Positions 1-9,240 of a stretch of 64,000 nucleotides of DNA are shown in pieces. This DNA is from Bacteroidia bacterium (lineage in GTDB: Bacteria > Bacteroidota > Bacteroidia > UKL13-3): assembly GCA_014376805.1 (NCBI GenBank), contig JACMQU010000036.1, positions 36,939 to 100,938 on the forward strand, written 5' to 3'. Both the position numbers and the translations under genes were made by a program. The notes under the pieces are model-generated. The model had not been told where the DNA came from. It ran no database searches and saw only the letters and a program-made list of their open reading frames with translations. Every line of letters begins with the position of its first letter. The first letter of the stretch is position 1.

Positions 1-586
1 TGTTTTTGATTTTTAAATATTCGATACCGTTAAATTCAAGTCCGCTTTCCAGATCCTCTTTAATTACAATGATCTTATCATGGCCGGGAGAAACCAGAGG
101 ATAATCAATTATTTCGGTTATGCTTCCGTCAGATTTATCAACTAATTCATACGTTGACCACTCATAATGCGATACGTGCAACAGCCATTGATTAATTTTA
201 GCCATATCCGTATATTCATCATATTGCTTATATGATTCCACGTCATCGTCATTCACATTTAATAGCTTAATCTGCTCACCGTTTTGAAGTTTAAAAACAT
301 AACCACTATCATCCCGGTGCGTGATGGAATCTTCTCTAAAAATTTTATGTTGCGGGTTTTGTTCTCCCAAAACCGCAAGTGCAGGTGTAAATGTTATGGT
401 ATCATTTTCTATAATAAATGTATCGAGTTCAGAAAAAAGTGGTACCGAATGTAATGAAGTTGTAGCCAGATCATCTGTTAATAAAGGATTTCCGGTATTG
501 CAGGCTGTATGTTGAACCAAAAGCAATATCACCAATATTCCAGACATGCTCCTGCATAGATATTTTACTATTCTTATGGGTTTCAT
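1..586 (-). CDS. Partial lipoprotein of unknown function
   Basis: The minus strand is open from an ATG at 586 down to base 1 without a stop, so the 3' end lies outside the window. The first 29 residues form a short basic region (MKPIRIVKYL), a hydrophobic stretch (GILVILLLV) and then HTAC, which fits a lipoprotein signal with the lipidated Cys at residue 29, although the -3 residue is His rather than Leu. The visible part is polar and acidic with many Asp and Glu and no motif I recognise. It points away from the next gene at 779. That it is a real gene is supported by the uninterrupted frame and the signal sequence; its function is unknown. Confidence 0.7.
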   Translation of the reverse strand, partial: MKPIRIVKYLCRSMSGILVILLLVQHTACNTGNPLLTDDLATTSLHSVPLFSELDTFIIENDTITFTPALAVLGEQNPQHKIFREDSITHRDDSGYVFKLQNGEQIKLLNVNDDDVESYKQYDEYTDMAKINQWLLHVSHYEWSTYELVDKSDGSITEIIDYPLVSPGHDKIIVIKEDLESGLEFNGIEYLKIKN

Positions 587-778
587 AACGGTTCAATAAG
601 CAAGATTAAAGTACTGGATTTATCTTCTCTTAGCGCAGGAAAGATATAAGTTTTTTAGTAAATAATTAACCGCAAATTTTTTAAATTGCCTATTTTAATT
701 AGTAATCGAACTAATGATTTATGGTTTGTTCCTAGGAGATATTCCATGATTTATTTTACCCGGTTACCATTTATTATT

Positions 779-1543
779 TTAAGGGCGATTCATTAAAGGA
801 GGAAAATATTTTCCTGTGTGAATTTTAATAAAAATACCAAGAGAGTATAATTCTTTATTGTAATTAATACTTCCATTGCTTAATTTAATGCAATATAGAT
901 ACTGAAACTGAATCTTTACATTTCTTATTCCGGCCCTTAAAGTAATTGCGGGCTCAATAAAACTGTAGTTTAAATTTAACTCATCAAAATGGTCATCATA
1001 TAGGCGTTCAACCGGCCAGTTTTTCGTTTTTATATTAAGATAACTAATGTTAGAATACCTAAGACCGGCCGAAATTTCAAAAAGACGTAATTTATACCCA
1101 ATGGCAGGTTGAATAAACATTTTGAGTCCATTGGCTGTTAAACTTCGTTGTTGAACAGCAAATCCGTTCATGGGATCGCTGTAATTTTTAAATTGAGACA
1201 TGTGTCCGTAACCTATGCCGCCGTATGTTTCAAAAATGATTTCTGGTTTAGGATATATTTTTCTGAAATATCCGGCCCCAATTTCTCCCAGAAACCCTTT
1301 GCCTCCATTTCCAACCCGGTCAATTGGCGCATCTTGTTGTTCAAAGTAACCATTGGCCATTACCCCAATATGATCAGTTACAGAATAAGCGGCCTGAAAA
1401 TTTGTTGTTGTTGCAGCTATTGCTATTTCTTTTTTAGCAGAGAAAAGAGGCGTATTCAGCATTGTGGATCTATAGGCCACATTGCAGGAAGAAATGGCAC
1501 ATATACAAATAGCAATTTTGGTTATAAGTGTTTTCATACGCAT
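779..1543 (-). CDS. Outer-membrane beta-barrel-like lipoprotein
   Basis: A 254-residue protein that starts at ATG 1543. Residues 1-20 are a signal with a lipobox-like ISSC, so the mature protein may begin at Cys20 and be lipid-anchored. The rest has alternating polar and hydrophobic stretches rich in Tyr, Phe and Gly (for example GGIGYGHMSQF and AIGYKLRLFEISAGLRYSNI), the pattern of an outer-membrane or beta-barrel protein that Bacteroidota carry in many copies. No catalytic motif is visible. It stands alone between non-coding stretches. Family membership is inferred from composition only. Confidence 0.6.
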   Translation of the reverse strand: MRMKTLITKIAICICAISSCNVAYRSTMLNTPLFSAKKEIAIAATTTNFQAAYSVTDHIGVMANGYFEQQDAPIDRVGNGGKGFLGEIGAGYFRKIYPKPEIIFETYGGIGYGHMSQFKNYSDPMNGFAVQQRSLTANGLKMFIQPAIGYKLRLFEISAGLRYSNISYLNIKTKNWPVERLYDDHFDELNLNYSFIEPAITLRAGIRNVKIQFQYLYCIKLSNGSINYNKELYSLGIFIKIHTGKYFPPLMNRP

Positions 1544-1858
1544 GTTTTATACCTTAAATTAAAATGCAAAATTCAACCCCTTATCCATTATTGCAAGGCT
1601 ACCTGTTAATTATGTAATAATTTTAATTATCATTCTATTCAACCGTACTTTAACAATTTACTATAACAGATTCGTTTTCCTTTACCCTTTATTCTAAATC
1701 TTTTAAATTTATGATAATCAGCAGTGGTGCTAACGGTCAATATAAAACGCCTTCAACCTCTTAAAACATTTCGCCATTTTTTGAAGACTTTTTTTTATTA
1801 TAGGGTCAGGCAGGCACAATAAAACTTACTGGTGTCTTATCCTTTTCATTTATACATA
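1544..1858. other. Intergenic, AT-rich
   Basis: About 315 bases between two minus-strand genes. It should contain the promoter of the gene at 779-1543. I see no open frame with coding character, no strong hairpin and no repeat. Confidence 0.5.
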
Positions 1859-2392
1859 CTATTTATAGTTGAAGCTAAAGGTACCGCCGGTAATATTTCT
1901 TTTAATCTGAAAACCTAAAGGATTTTTAAATACACCGGTAAAATTAAATTCTCCGCTCACCTGTTTATTGGTGAGATCGATTGATTTTATATTAATAACC
2001 CCATTAGGCTGAGCATCAAATTCCTTATCATTCGTATTCGTAAGGTTATCATCAAGCAGGTAAAATCCATAAAAGTCATCGCCGGCAAACATAGTGTCCA
2101 CTGCTACTTCGCAAGGGAAAACAAAATCGAGATTGATGATATGAAATGTGGTGTCTTTCATACTATGGCGAACATAATGATTTCCCTGAATGGAATAACC
2201 GCCCTGATCAATTTTAACAGCATAATCGTTGGGTGCCCATAAAATTGTATCAATATACGCACTCATTTTTACATTATAAATTTGAGTGAAAGTCAATTGA
2301 AAATCGTCATCTGGTTCACCTGTTATTTTTTCAATTTTTGTGCAGGCAGATAGGCAATGTATTGCCAAAATGAGATATAGTATCTTTTTCAT
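1859..2392 (-). CDS. Lipoprotein, last gene of polysaccharide operon
   Basis: A 177-residue protein with a clear lipoprotein signal: MKK, a hydrophobic core and LSAC, which makes Cys16 the lipidated residue. The body is acidic and looks beta-rich, with no motif I recognise. Its ATG overlaps the stop of the large glycosyltransferase fusion by four bases (ATGA), so it is translationally coupled and belongs to that operon. An accessory periplasmic or outer-membrane-facing role in making, modifying or exporting the polymer is inferred from position only. Confidence 0.7.
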   Translation of the reverse strand: MKKILYLILAIHCLSACTKIEKITGEPDDDFQLTFTQIYNVKMSAYIDTILWAPNDYAVKIDQGGYSIQGNHYVRHSMKDTTFHIINLDFVFPCEVAVDTMFAGDDFYGFYLLDDNLTNTNDKEFDAQPNGVINIKSIDLTNKQVSGEFNFTGVFKNPLGFQIKRNITGGTFSFNYK

Positions 2393-5300
2393 GCTTTACT
2401 TTCCTTACCAATTATGCCTTTAACATTTCCGCTTCTTTTTAAAATTCCCCAATTAACCAGTTCTCCTTTTATTGCATTTAGCAATGATTTGATTAAAACA
2501 ACAAAAAGCAATTGGCGGTATACAATGCGTTGCGGGATCATCAGTAATAAAATTTTCAGTCTGATTTTTTCTCCTTCATAAGCATAAGCCAAAACTGCAA
2601 CTAACATCTCTATAACCATATACAAAAGATACAGAGCTAGTGTTACAGAAGTCTTACCAAAGATCAGGGAAAAGATTAACATTAAATCTACCAAAGGATT
2701 AAAGAGCGGAAGAAAAATCTGAAATAAAATAATGTTCGGCAGTAGTATCCAACCTATGTTTTTATGTTTAAAACTAAACAATAGATTTTTATGTTTCCAA
2801 AAACTCTGCAGTATACCATAGCACCACCTGTACCGTTGTTTCATAAATGCGCCAACAGTTTCAGGTGCCTCGGTAAAGGCATAGGCATTGTTACATGTTT
2901 TTACTTTATAACCAGCGCTTAACAGGCGCATTGTCAAGTCGCAATCTTCAGCAAGTGTATCTAATTTAAAGGAACCTACTTCTTCAACATGCGTTTTTCT
3001 AAACATACCAATAGCACCTGGTATAACCATTATTGCATTCAGCAAATCAAAAGCGAGTCTGTCAAAATTCTGACTGGTAGTGTATTCAATGCTTTGCCAG
3101 CTTGTAAGGAGATTAATGGTGTTGCCCACTTTTACATTACCTGATAAACCCGCCAGTTGCGGATCTTCAAAAAAAGGAAGCATTTTTTCAATAGCATCTA
3201 TTGCAATCAGGGTGTCAGCATCAATACAAAATAAAAGTTCCCCATTACAAATTTTTATTCCATAATTAATTGCTGAAGCTTTGCCACCATTAGGTTTAGT
3301 AAAAAGTTTCACGATAGAATGCTTATAAAAGTTCTCCGATACTTTTTTAAAAGTTTCATCTGTTGAACCATCATCGACAACAATTATTTCAAAATTTTTA
3401 TAAGTGCTTTCCAGAAGTTGTGCTACCGTTTTCACAATATTAATTTCTTCATTATAAGCTGGAATAATGATGCTCACCAATTTGTTAATCCCATTTATTC
3501 CGACCGATTTTTTTAAGTTCATTTTTTTCTTGGTGGCCAGCATTGCAATAACTATAGCCCTGAATGCGGTAACGATTAAAGCAAAAAAAAACAAAGCAAA
3601 TAAAAACTTTTGACCGAAATATATTAATGTGATAAGCACAATATTAAGTATACTTAACTTTTTATCATTGCCACTTGTAATAGGTGGCATCAATTCATCT
3701 TTAGGCTTACCAAGTAACCCTGCAATTGTGGTAAAAGTGTAACCGTTATTTTTATAATATTCAATAATAGCAGGCAGTGCTTTTATTGTCTGTTCTCTGT
3801 TTCCACCGGCATCATGCAATAGTATAATATTACCAAGTCCTTTTTGCGCTATTGCTCTTGCTATAATTGTATCTGCACTAATTCCTTTTTCCCAGTCACG
3901 CGGATCAATAGAAGATCCAATGCTAATATAATTATCTGTTTTACCAATGGCGATAGGCTGCAATTCCGAAAATTTTGTTGGCTCGGCATCTGTGTTATAG
4001 GGTGCTCTGAAAAGTATTGTAGAATGGTCTGTTATGGCTTCTATCATTCTGCGCGTTGTTCTTAATTCAATAAGGGTGCGTTCCTTACTTACCAGTTCAA
4101 GGTTTACGTGGGTGTATGTATGATTGCCAATTTCATAACCTTCATTATAAATTTGTTTTAATCCCGGCACATCACTCTGTATATTAATTCCGGTTACAAA
4201 AAAGGAAGCCGGTACGTTATATTTTTTTAATATGGAAATGATTCTTGGGGTATAATCCGCATCCGGACCATCATCAAAAGATAGTACGATCATTTTAGGT
4301 TTCTCACCCGCTTTCCTGATAACATAACCCGATGGAAGTTCAATATATTTTTCTTCAGAAATAAGCTGGTCTATGCTATCATATTCAAAATGTATAACTC
4401 CTTTTGATGGCGATGTAACAACGTTAAGAATCTCTCCCGCACCTATATAATCAACGTTAACAGAGGCCGCAATTTCCTTTAGCTGCAGGGTAACAGGTGG
4501 TTTATTTTTGATAGAATCGATGCCAAGGTTCTTGTCATAAAAATTCCAGATGCGTTCGTCTTCAGAACCAAGCCGCCATAATGCACACCCCGCGGTGCCA
4601 AAATCCTCACCTGTACGCATGGCATTATACGCAGATGCCGCATCTGTAAAATAAACTTCGTGCTCCTTGTCTTCTTCGTCCCAATAGGTATAATTTAAAT
4701 TGTAAGTATGATTGTTAAAATGTGGAATGGTATCGCTCTCCGAAGCTATAGCAACCGCTTCCTGGTAAGTAATATTTGCCCCTTCAAAACCTTTAACCCA
4801 ATCATAACCGTAAGCCGAAATACACAATACAACTTTTTCTGCCGGTATAACTTTCAATGCCTGATCCAAACCATTTTCAATCCAGTTTTGAGCGGCAACC
4901 GCACCAGGATAACTGCTTTCGTTATGCTGATCATAAGCCATCAAAAAAATGAAGTCATTGTATTTAATCAGCTCTTTATAGTTATAATCTTCATTAAAAG
5001 GAGAGACATCCTGAGTAACCATAAAACCGTTTTTGTGCAGGGTATTATAAAGGTCTTTCTGAAAAGAAATTATATACTCATCGGTGGTTTCATTAAGTTC
5101 CTCAAAATCTATGTTAACCCCATTAAACTTGTATTTTTTTAAATTGTAAATGATGCTCGCAATAAACTTCTTTTTTCTTACTGGGTCATGAATAATGCGC
5201 GCCACATTTTTACCATTCCATTTTTGGTTAAAGTAATTGGATACCATAGGAACTATGTGTACATTATTTTTGCGCATTATAGCAAGTGCTTTTAAAGAGA

Positions 5301-5778
5301 CATCGTTAAAATCAATAGCTATTTCATCGCTTGAGTCTGATACAAAAAACCATTCCGGTAACACTACATTCATTTTGCCAATGTGGTCTCTTAAGGATAA
5401 ATAAGATTGGATATCCCAGTTAACAAAGAAGCCTGCCTTAATAGGCAGCAATGGTTTTAAATGTGTATTGTGGCTTTTAAATAATGGCAGGTTTTGCCTC
5501 AAATAAAAGTCGGCATGATTTTGAGCTCTAATTTTGCTGATGTCTTTATTAAATTCATCATGTGTTGCTTTACTTATGGTATCTCTTTCCGTTATTTTTT
5601 TAAAGGTGCTTTCACCGATTTGCTTTGGCAGACTTAGTTTTTCTGATTTACTGATTGAATAGAAACCTAAGGCCGTTAACAAGATAAACAGCGCAATGGA
5701 TGAGCCTATAATCAGCCTGAAACTGTGCCAGCGAAGGCGCGAATCTGACCGGAAGATCTGTTTATTTTCTATTTCCAT
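2389..5778 (-). CDS. GH18 - polysaccharide deacetylase - GT2 fusion
   Basis: A 1129-residue membrane protein with three enzyme domains. A transmembrane segment lies at about residues 22-40. A GH18 chitinase-like domain covers about 112-415; its DxxDxDxE motif reads NGVNIDFE (219-226) and keeps Asp224 and the acid Glu226. A NodB-type deacetylase covers about 494-690, with FDDGP (Asp502, Asp503), GNHTYTH (His553, His557), RAPY and LLHD. A membrane segment at about 708-748 precedes a processive family 2 glycosyltransferase with Asp802-Asp803, DAD at 853-855, ED at 944-945 and QRYRW at 981-985, then C-terminal membrane helices. The predicted topology puts polymerisation in the cytoplasm and deacetylation and cleavage in the periplasm. 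The combination recalls PgaC plus PgaB of poly-N-acetylglucosamine synthesis. The GlcNAc substrate is inferred. Confidence 0.9.
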   Translation of the reverse strand: MEIENKQIFRSDSRLRWHSFRLIIGSSIALFILLTALGFYSISKSEKLSLPKQIGESTFKKITERDTISKATHDEFNKDISKIRAQNHADFYLRQNLPLFKSHNTHLKPLLPIKAGFFVNWDIQSYLSLRDHIGKMNVVLPEWFFVSDSSDEIAIDFNDVSLKALAIMRKNNVHIVPMVSNYFNQKWNGKNVARIIHDPVRKKKFIASIIYNLKKYKFNGVNIDFEELNETTDEYIISFQKDLYNTLHKNGFMVTQDVSPFNEDYNYKELIKYNDFIFLMAYDQHNESSYPGAVAAQNWIENGLDQALKVIPAEKVVLCISAYGYDWVKGFEGANITYQEAVAIASESDTIPHFNNHTYNLNYTYWDEEDKEHEVYFTDAASAYNAMRTGEDFGTAGCALWRLGSEDERIWNFYDKNLGIDSIKNKPPVTLQLKEIAASVNVDYIGAGEILNVVTSPSKGVIHFEYDSIDQLISEEKYIELPSGYVIRKAGEKPKMIVLSFDDGPDADYTPRIISILKKYNVPASFFVTGINIQSDVPGLKQIYNEGYEIGNHTYTHVNLELVSKERTLIELRTTRRMIEAITDHSTILFRAPYNTDAEPTKFSELQPIAIGKTDNYISIGSSIDPRDWEKGISADTIIARAIAQKGLGNIILLHDAGGNREQTIKALPAIIEYYKNNGYTFTTIAGLLGKPKDELMPPITSGNDKKLSILNIVLITLIYFGQKFLFALFFFALIVTAFRAIVIAMLATKKKMNLKKSVGINGINKLVSIIIPAYNEEINIVKTVAQLLESTYKNFEIIVVDDGSTDETFKKVSENFYKHSIVKLFTKPNGGKASAINYGIKICNGELLFCIDADTLIAIDAIEKMLPFFEDPQLAGLSGNVKVGNTINLLTSWQSIEYTTSQNFDRLAFDLLNAIMVIPGAIGMFRKTHVEEVGSFKLDTLAEDCDLTMRLLSAGYKVKTCNNAYAFTEAPETVGAFMKQRYRWCYGILQSFWKHKNLLFSFKHKNIGWILLPNIILFQIFLPLFNPLVDLMLIFSLIFGKTSVTLALYLLYMVIEMLVAVLAYAYEGEKIRLKILLLMIPQRIVYRQLLFVVLIKSLLNAIKGELVNWGILKRSGNVKGIIGKESKA

Positions 5779-6697
5779 TGTTTTGTATTGCGAAATATAA
5801 ATTATACAGAATGTTTAAAGAGAAATAACTGTAGCCTCCAATTAGATACGGACTTAAAAGAGGGTCTTCATAGCGCAGTGCAATCGGATAATTATAATGA
5901 TAAAGTGGAGTGATTACAAAATTTTTGAACTCAATATTCAGTCCCAGCATGGCTTCATAATTTACAATATCAGGACTTTGCAAAACATGTTTGGTTTTAT
6001 AATCGCGGTATGGAATATTATTTACAATATACCTTGTTGTATCGCCATATCCCACGCTTTTGTCCCCGGCATATCCTTCCACAAGAAGCGCCGGCTTTAT
6101 ATTCCAGTAGAAGTTTTTGCCGGTACCGGGAAGGTCTATGGTGTAATCGATCTGAGCCTGTATAAGCAACGCGTTTTCTTTGCCCCACAAATAATAAACA
6201 CCCAGTTCGCCATTTAGCTTTTCGTAGTTTGTTGACAGCGCTGCCTGTATCATATTTTTAAAACTCAAACCAACAAAAAAGGAATCTTTAGCAAGAAACC
6301 ATCTTTCATACGAAACATTTAAATTTAAATGTGGAGTGAGATCTTTTTCAATACCAATACCTAAATCGGTTTTAGCGAATGGGGTGTTTATGCCACTCCA
6401 TTTATAATTATTTAAGTTAACATAAATTCCAACAGGTGTTTTGTATACCAACGAAGTATTAAAACCATATTGTTTCAACCCAAAATCCCTTCCCCTGTAT
6501 ACAACTTTGCTCACATAAGCAGCTTCAAATGAAATTAAATGACTGTTTTTATGCGCCATATTTATACTGTCTTGTTGCAGCTGGTCAAGGCTATCCTGAA
6601 TGATGTCGGCCCTTTGTTGCATGGTTGTTCCAGGTTCATTTTGAGCGAATGATAAACAATACCAGAAAACAAAAACGCTAAACAATATTGCCCGCAT
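5762..6697 (-). CDS. Outer-membrane beta-barrel of polysaccharide operon
   Basis: A 311-residue protein with a signal peptide (MRAILFSVFVFWYCLSFAQ, cleavage likely after AQ) and a short Gln- and Asp-rich linker. A long region with amphipathic strands, many Tyr and Asn, and a C-terminal aromatic run (FSLNILYNLYF) is typical of an outer-membrane barrel. Its 3' end overlaps the start of the GH18-deacetylase-GT2 fusion by 17 bases, so the two are co-transcribed with the barrel first. By analogy with PgaA it could be the export pore, but it lacks obvious TPR repeats and is short, so this is inference. Confidence 0.75.
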   Translation of the reverse strand: MRAILFSVFVFWYCLSFAQNEPGTTMQQRADIIQDSLDQLQQDSINMAHKNSHLISFEAAYVSKVVYRGRDFGLKQYGFNTSLVYKTPVGIYVNLNNYKWSGINTPFAKTDLGIGIEKDLTPHLNLNVSYERWFLAKDSFFVGLSFKNMIQAALSTNYEKLNGELGVYYLWGKENALLIQAQIDYTIDLPGTGKNFYWNIKPALLVEGYAGDKSVGYGDTTRYIVNNIPYRDYKTKHVLQSPDIVNYEAMLGLNIEFKNFVITPLYHYNYPIALRYEDPLLSPYLIGGYSYFSLNILYNLYFAIQNNGNRK

Positions 6698-6939
6698 AGG
6701 TATATGATGAATTAAAAGGGTTAAAGTTTAATCAGGTACCGGCCTGTTTATGCTGCAAGGTACTTAATAAGCGCAGTTAAGAGATTGGGTTTGGGTTAAA
6801 TTGTACTTAAAAGATTTGATGTAACACCACTAGCTGATTCTTTAATCCTATAGTCTCTAATAAAACAGGTGTTTACTTTATTAAAAATTTTTAGAGTGAA
6901 AATTCTACCTTTACTTGCTAAATTAAATTTAGACTTGTA

Positions 6940-8124
6940 ATGGCAACAATAAAATGGGGCAATGAAGAAGTAGAAATATTTGAAATAGAACAACTGGAAG
7001 AAGTAGATTCTTAAATTGGCATAGAAAACATTGTCAGTCCTTTTAATCCTTAAGACATCAAGATTATTGTTGAGCCGAAAACTATTGACCATTTAATTTC
7101 TAGACTTCGCCATGATGAGATTGATTTGAATACAGAATTTCAAAGAAAGGGTAACCTTTGGAATTTTGAAAAACAAAGTCGCTTAATTGAATCAATTTTA
7201 CTTAGATTACCATTACCAGCTTTTTATTTTGATGCCTCAAATGATAATAAATGGCTTGTTGTAGAAGGTCTTCAAAGGTTATGGAGTTTGAAAAATTTTA
7301 TCGTCAATGTTGAATTAGTAGAATCAAAAAAGCCCGAAGATAAATCTATCGAATTAAGTGGTTTAGAGATTTTAACTGAATTAAACAACAAGGGAATTAC
7401 CTATAATAAGTTAAACAGGACAATGTAAAGAAGAATTTTAGAAACCCCTATAACTACTTATTTAATTCAACCTGAAACTCCAAAGAATGTAAAGTATAAT
7501 GTTTTTAAAAGAATTAATTCCGGTGGATTAGGTTTGAACGCTATGGAAATAAGAAATGCACTTAACCAAGAAAGAATTTCTGAAAACAAAACAAGTCCTG
7601 CAGTTTTTATGAAGGAGATGTCTGAAAGCCCAAAATTGAAAGCCATTTTAAAATTGCTGGATAAAAGAATGGAAGACCGTGAGTTGTTATTAAGAGCTTA
7701 TTCTTTTATTGAAAAGGATTTTTCTGAATGTGAGAAACCTTTATCTAGTTTCCTAGATAAGACAATAGAAACATTATCTGTTAAAACGAATAATGAACTT
7801 GAAAGGATCTCAACTGGGATTATTGAAGCTGTTTATTTTCAACAGGAATTATTCGGTAAACATATGTTTAGTCGTTCCATTAATGGAAGCAGTATTAAAT
7901 TGAACAGTGCATTATTTGAAGTTTGGATTTCCGAAACTTATAAGCTGACCAGAGTTCAAAAGGAAAAATTGATTATAAATAAAGGAGAACTTACAGAGAA
8001 ATACAAAGCGATGTTTAGAGAGGATGATTTTTATAAATCTATTGTATCATCAACATCAGGAAAAGGATCTGTCATGACAAGGTTTAATAAAATTAAATCC
8101 TTAATAAATACATATTCAAAATGA
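6940..8124 (+). pseudogene. DUF262 (ParB/GmrS-like) protein, three in-frame stops
   Basis: Read in one frame from ATG 6940 to the stop at 8122-8124, the translation is a 394-residue DUF262 protein interrupted by TAA at 7012, 7051 and 7426. Homology-like sequence continues without a shift across each stop (FNP, stop, DIKIIVEPKTID; and NRTM, stop, RRILETPITTYL). The N-terminal half carries the family core: EFQRKGNLW, SRLIESILLRLPLPAFYFD, and VVEGLQRL in place of the usual VDGQQR. DUF262 proteins are nuclease or nucleotide-binding parts of GmrSD and other phage-defence systems. The stop overlaps the ATG of the next gene (ATGA). The longest intact pieces are 7126-7428 and 7534-8124. I judge it decayed. 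Confidence 0.8.
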
Positions 8125-9234
8125 TTACTAGGATTAGAATAAGGAATTTTAAAGCGTTCAGAGAGGCCGAAATAAATTTGTCCTCGCTAAATTTATTAAC
8201 AGGCATGAATGGCATGGGTAAGTCAACTTTTATACAATCGTTGCTTTTACTTCGTCAATCTGATGCTAACTTGATCCCCGAAATAAGAGGTTTACTATTA
8301 AAAGGAGAGATGATTGATATAGGGAAAGGTAAAGATGCCCATAGTATTAATGCCGATAGCGATATTATAAGTTTTGAAGTGGATTACGAATATAAACCGG
8401 TTGTAAATGTATCGTACAATTTTGTTGCGGAAAGTGATGTACTCCCCTATGATAGCGCAAATGAAAAAAATTTAATAAGCGGAGGGCACTTTTCTTTATT
8501 TAATAGCAATTTCAAATATATAAAGGCAGAACGAATAGCTCCAGACCATAATTATAAAGCAAATCTTGCAGCTGTTCAACAAAATGGTTTTTTAGGATAT
8601 AGAGGAGAGAACACTCCTTTATTTATTGCACTTAAGGAAGAGACCCAGTTGGTTCGAAAAGTGTAATTCATCCGAAAGCTGTTTCTGATGAAATTATTTC
8701 AAATGTAGATGCATGGCTTAATGAAATTACTCCGGGAACACATATCATATCAAGATATTTCGGAGAGTTAGATATTGTAAAAATGGGTTATCAATTTGAT
8801 TATGGAAAAGATGTAACTCCTGAATTTAGTCCAGTCAATGTAGGGTTTGGTTTTACTTATACCTTACCCGTAATTTCTGCAATTCTCTCAGCAAAAAAGG
8901 AGATTTAATAATAATTGAAAACCCCGAATCACACTTGCATCCGCAAGGTCAGGCTAAATTAGGGGAGTTAATTGCAAGAGCAGCCAGTGGGGGTGTACAA
9001 TTAATAATTGAATCACATTCTGACCATTTGTTTAATGGAATTCGCGTTGCTATAAAAAATGGCTTTGTGAAATCAGATGATGTTTCCGTTTTCTATTTTG
9101 TGAGAGATGAAAATTCTAATGAGCATATTACAACTATTGAACAACCTATAATTGAATCAAATGGCAGACTTAGTCACAAGCCAAAAGGCTTTTTTGATGA
9201 ATATTCAAAGCAATTAGATGAACTCATAAAATAA
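8121..9234 (+). pseudogene. AAA-family ATPase (DUF3696 type), two frameshifts
   Basis: The start overlaps the DUF262 gene. The N-terminus has the SMC/ABC-like ATPase form ITRIRIRNFKAF, then Walker A GMNGMGKST at residues 28-36. The frame is lost near 8640, where a one-base deletion would restore reading (next frame gives DPVGSKSVIHPKAVSDE). It is lost again at an A6 run at 8893-8898, after which frame 3 gives the Walker B region LIIIENPESHLHP and the ESHSDHLFNGIR segment, ending at 9234. Adding two bases gives exactly 372 codons, normal for this family. Such ATPases pair with DUF262, HNH or TOPRIM partners in defence systems. The upstream reading frame alone yields only a 181-residue fragment. 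Confidence 0.8.
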
Positions 9235-9240
9235 TTAGAA

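Noticed and set aside
1148..1609. A 153-codon plus-strand open frame
   Set aside because: It lies antisense to the barrel lipoprotein gene and has low-complexity Cys- and His-rich translation without coding character.
4708..5142. A 144-codon plus-strand frame
   Set aside because: It is a shadow of the GH18 domain on the other strand.
6796..7092. A 98-codon minus-strand frame
   Set aside because: It is antisense to the DUF262 pseudogene start, which gives the better translation on the plus strand.
7012..7428. Alternative genetic code (TAA read as an amino acid)
   Set aside because: Many intact genes here end with TAA, and the next two genes are frameshifted, so decay is more likely.
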